Below, piece by piece: positions 5,952 through 7,328 of a stretch of DNA of 7,328 nt (position 1 is the first letter of the stretch; every line of letters begins with the position of its first letter). Both the position numbers and the translations under genes were made by a program. Location: contig JAJAZK010000634.1 in assembly GCA_026785765.1 (NCBI GenBank), positions 1-7,328 on the forward strand. Direction: 5' to 3'. The stretch comes from Rhodoferax sp. (GTDB lineage: Bacteria > Pseudomonadota > Gammaproteobacteria > Burkholderiales > Burkholderiaceae_C). Below the pieces are notes generated by a model. It searched no databases. It was not told where the DNA came from and worked only from the letters and a program-made list of their open reading frames with translations.

Positions 5952-7328
5952 TCATCGGCGCTGGACGCTGCGATCTTCCACGCCGTCAGGCCCCAGGTGC
6001 AGGTTGGTCAGCACATGTTCCTGATGCAAAAGGCGCCAGGACAGCATTTTCTGAGCCATCTGCAGCATGATGGGCTGATGCGCCGGGTCGCTCGTCAGGT
6101 CGTGCATTTCATGGGGGTCGGTCTGCAGATCAAACAACAGGGGTGGCAAGGCGGCGAAGTGCACATATTTCCAACGATCACCGCGCAGGATTGCGAGCTG
6201 GCATTCATCCGGCTCGAGTTGCAGCTTCTCCTGCGCGTCGTATCCAGCATGGGGGCCCATGCGGAAATCCAGTTCCATATGGGCTTCGCTGCGCCACTTC
6301 GCAGGCGTGCGACCTTCCAGGAACGGCAGCAAGGAGCGCCCGTCGCATTGCGCCGGGACGGCGCCGCCCAGCCAATCCAGCATGGTTGGCATCAAATCCA
6401 CTGACTCGGTGATGGCGTCAACCTGCTGTCCATAGGCTGGCCTTGCCGGTGGCCGGGGATCGCGGATGACCAGTGGTATGTAAAAACTTTGGTCGAAATA
6501 CAGCTCTTTGCCCCAGGTGTAGTGGTCGCCGCCCATTTCGCCGTGGTCGCAGGTGAAGATGATCAGGGTGTTGTCGTATTCGCCAGTCGCCTTGAGGTGG
6601 GCAACGATCTGCCCCACCGCGTCGTCCACTTCATTCATCATGCCGTAGTAACAGGCACGCATCTGGCGCAGTTCAAGGTCGGGCATGTCGACCAGGTTGT
6701 TCGGGTTGTGCTCGTCATAGGAACTGGGGCGGGAAAAGCGCTCAATCCATTGGCGCAGGTGCGGGTGTTGCGCCGCCTCCTCCTGCGCCGACGGTTTGCG
6801 CCAGGGCAGCGCGATATCGGCCGGGTCGTAGCGCGCGTTGTAGGGCTCAGGCGTGATGATTGGGGGATGCGGGCGCAGGAACACGCAGTGCATGAACCAG
6901 TCATGCTGTCGGTGGTCCCCCAGCCATTCGATCACTGCCCGGGTCATGAAGCTGGTATCGCTGTCCTCGGCCCGGTAGATCGCCGGGATGAAGCGGTGAC
7001 CGCGGTCTGGCGGCGGCACATATCCCGGCCTGGGCTGGTACACGTCCTGGCGGCCAGTGAACTGATAACCCTTGGCGCGCAGGTCGGTCATCCATGCAGC
7101 CATGTAGTCCGGAAACAACATTCCGATCCGGTAGCCGGGCAGGGCACCTTCGAAGGTGCGCAATGCCGGATCAAGCGGATGCAGGCCACGCGGATCGGCG
7201 CTGGTATCGGTATATCCGAACAGGACCGGATCGAACCCGAGCTTTCGCACCTCGTGTGCGATGTTCGTGTGGCGCCGATCCAACGGCGTTCCGTTGCGCC
7301 CTGAACGGTGGTTCATCAGGTACAGGCC
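5952..7328 (-). CDS. Sulfatase-family hydrolase, phosphonate monoester hydrolase-like; 5' end cut by window edge
   Basis: This is a metal-dependent hydrolase of the alkaline phosphatase superfamily. The frame is open to the window edge and reads GLYLMNHR, which in this family directly follows the CxPxR nucleophile segment. The Met at 7316 is therefore internal, and roughly the first 70 residues, including the formylglycine-precursor Cys and the first metal Asp, lie outside the window. Numbering from that Met, I see NGTPLD (Asn8, metal-ligand position), GYTDTSADPRG (34-44), RPHPP (His150), TCDHGE (Asp257 and His258, metal ligands) and WGKELYF (Lys270). The C-terminal half holds SVDLMPTMLDWLGG, CDGRSLLPFLEG and KYVHFAALPPLLFDL. 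The CDGRSLLPFL and YVHFAALPP stretches match what I remember of rhizobial and Burkholderia phosphonate monoester hydrolases better than classical arylsulfatases, and the projected length (about 525 residues) also fits. No signal peptide can be judged. The real substrate (phosphonate monoester, phosphodiester or sulfate ester) is not decided by sequence. Confidence 0.9.
   Translation of the reverse strand, partial: GLYLMNHRSGRNGTPLDRRHTNIAHEVRKLGFDPVLFGYTDTSADPRGLHPLDPALRTFEGALPGYRIGMLFPDYMAAWMTDLRAKGYQFTGRQDVYQPRPGYVPPPDRGHRFIPAIYRAEDSDTSFMTRAVIEWLGDHRQHDWFMHCVFLRPHPPIITPEPYNARYDPADIALPWRKPSAQEEAAQHPHLRQWIERFSRPSSYDEHNPNNLVDMPDLELRQMRACYYGMMNEVDDAVGQIVAHLKATGEYDNTLIIFTCDHGEMGGDHYTWGKELYFDQSFYIPLVIRDPRPPARPAYGQQVDAITESVDLMPTMLDWLGGAVPAQCDGRSLLPFLEGRTPAKWRSEAHMELDFRMGPHAGYDAQEKLQLEPDECQLAILRGDRWKYVHFAALPPLLFDLQTDPHEMHDLTSDPAHQPIMLQMAQKMLSWRLLHQEHVLTNLHLGPDGVEDRSVQRR

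Noticed and set aside
6489..7304. Plus-strand open frame of 271 codons opposite the hydrolase
   Set aside because: It is the antisense shadow of a well-supported hydrolase gene. The translation shows no family motif, and no ribosome site or promoter is evident.

Overview
The window is a GC-rich stretch of a proteobacterial chromosome, and every gene I can support lies on the minus strand. It holds nearly all of a System I cytochrome c maturation operon, ccmA-B-C-D-E-F-G-H in the canonical order. The high-coordinate end (the 5' side of the operon) carries the C-terminal majority of a sulfatase / phosphonate-monoester-hydrolase-like enzyme. The gene order, a short separate CcmH with no CcmI fused to it, and the flavour of the proteins fit a beta- or gammaproteobacterium. 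I lean towards a betaproteobacterium, but that is inference; no taxonomic marker such as rRNA is present.

Layout in transcription order, from high to low coordinates: a 5'-truncated alkaline-phosphatase-superfamily hydrolase (5952-7328); a 96-base gap; ccmA (5181-5855) and ccmB (4474-5184), the ABC exporter-like pair; an 83-base gap; ccmC (3647-4390 plus stop, ending at 3644), ccmD (3474-3647), ccmE (2971-3477), ccmF (932-2974), ccmG (411-935), and ccmH (1-418), which runs off the low-coordinate edge. Five of the junctions are 4-base ATGA stop/start overlaps and the ccmG/ccmH junction overlaps by 8 bases, so the operon looks translationally coupled. The only break inside it is between ccmB and ccmC.

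How the genes work together (known for the family): CcmC, held with CcmD, presents haem to the periplasmic chaperone CcmE, which binds it covalently through a histidine. CcmA and CcmB power release of holo-CcmE. CcmF, working with CcmH, receives the haem and ligates it to the CXXCH cysteines of apocytochrome c, while CcmG and CcmH keep those cysteines reduced. Every signature residue I know to look for in these proteins is present, apart from the Q-loop position of CcmA, so the pathway looks intact.

I found no RNA gene, mobile element, CRISPR array or convincing terminator. I do not see a new system here. The observations worth a second look are modest: the hydrolase neighbour, the non-overlapping ccmB-ccmC gap, a 10-base word shared by the two intergenic gaps, and some start-site and motif details.
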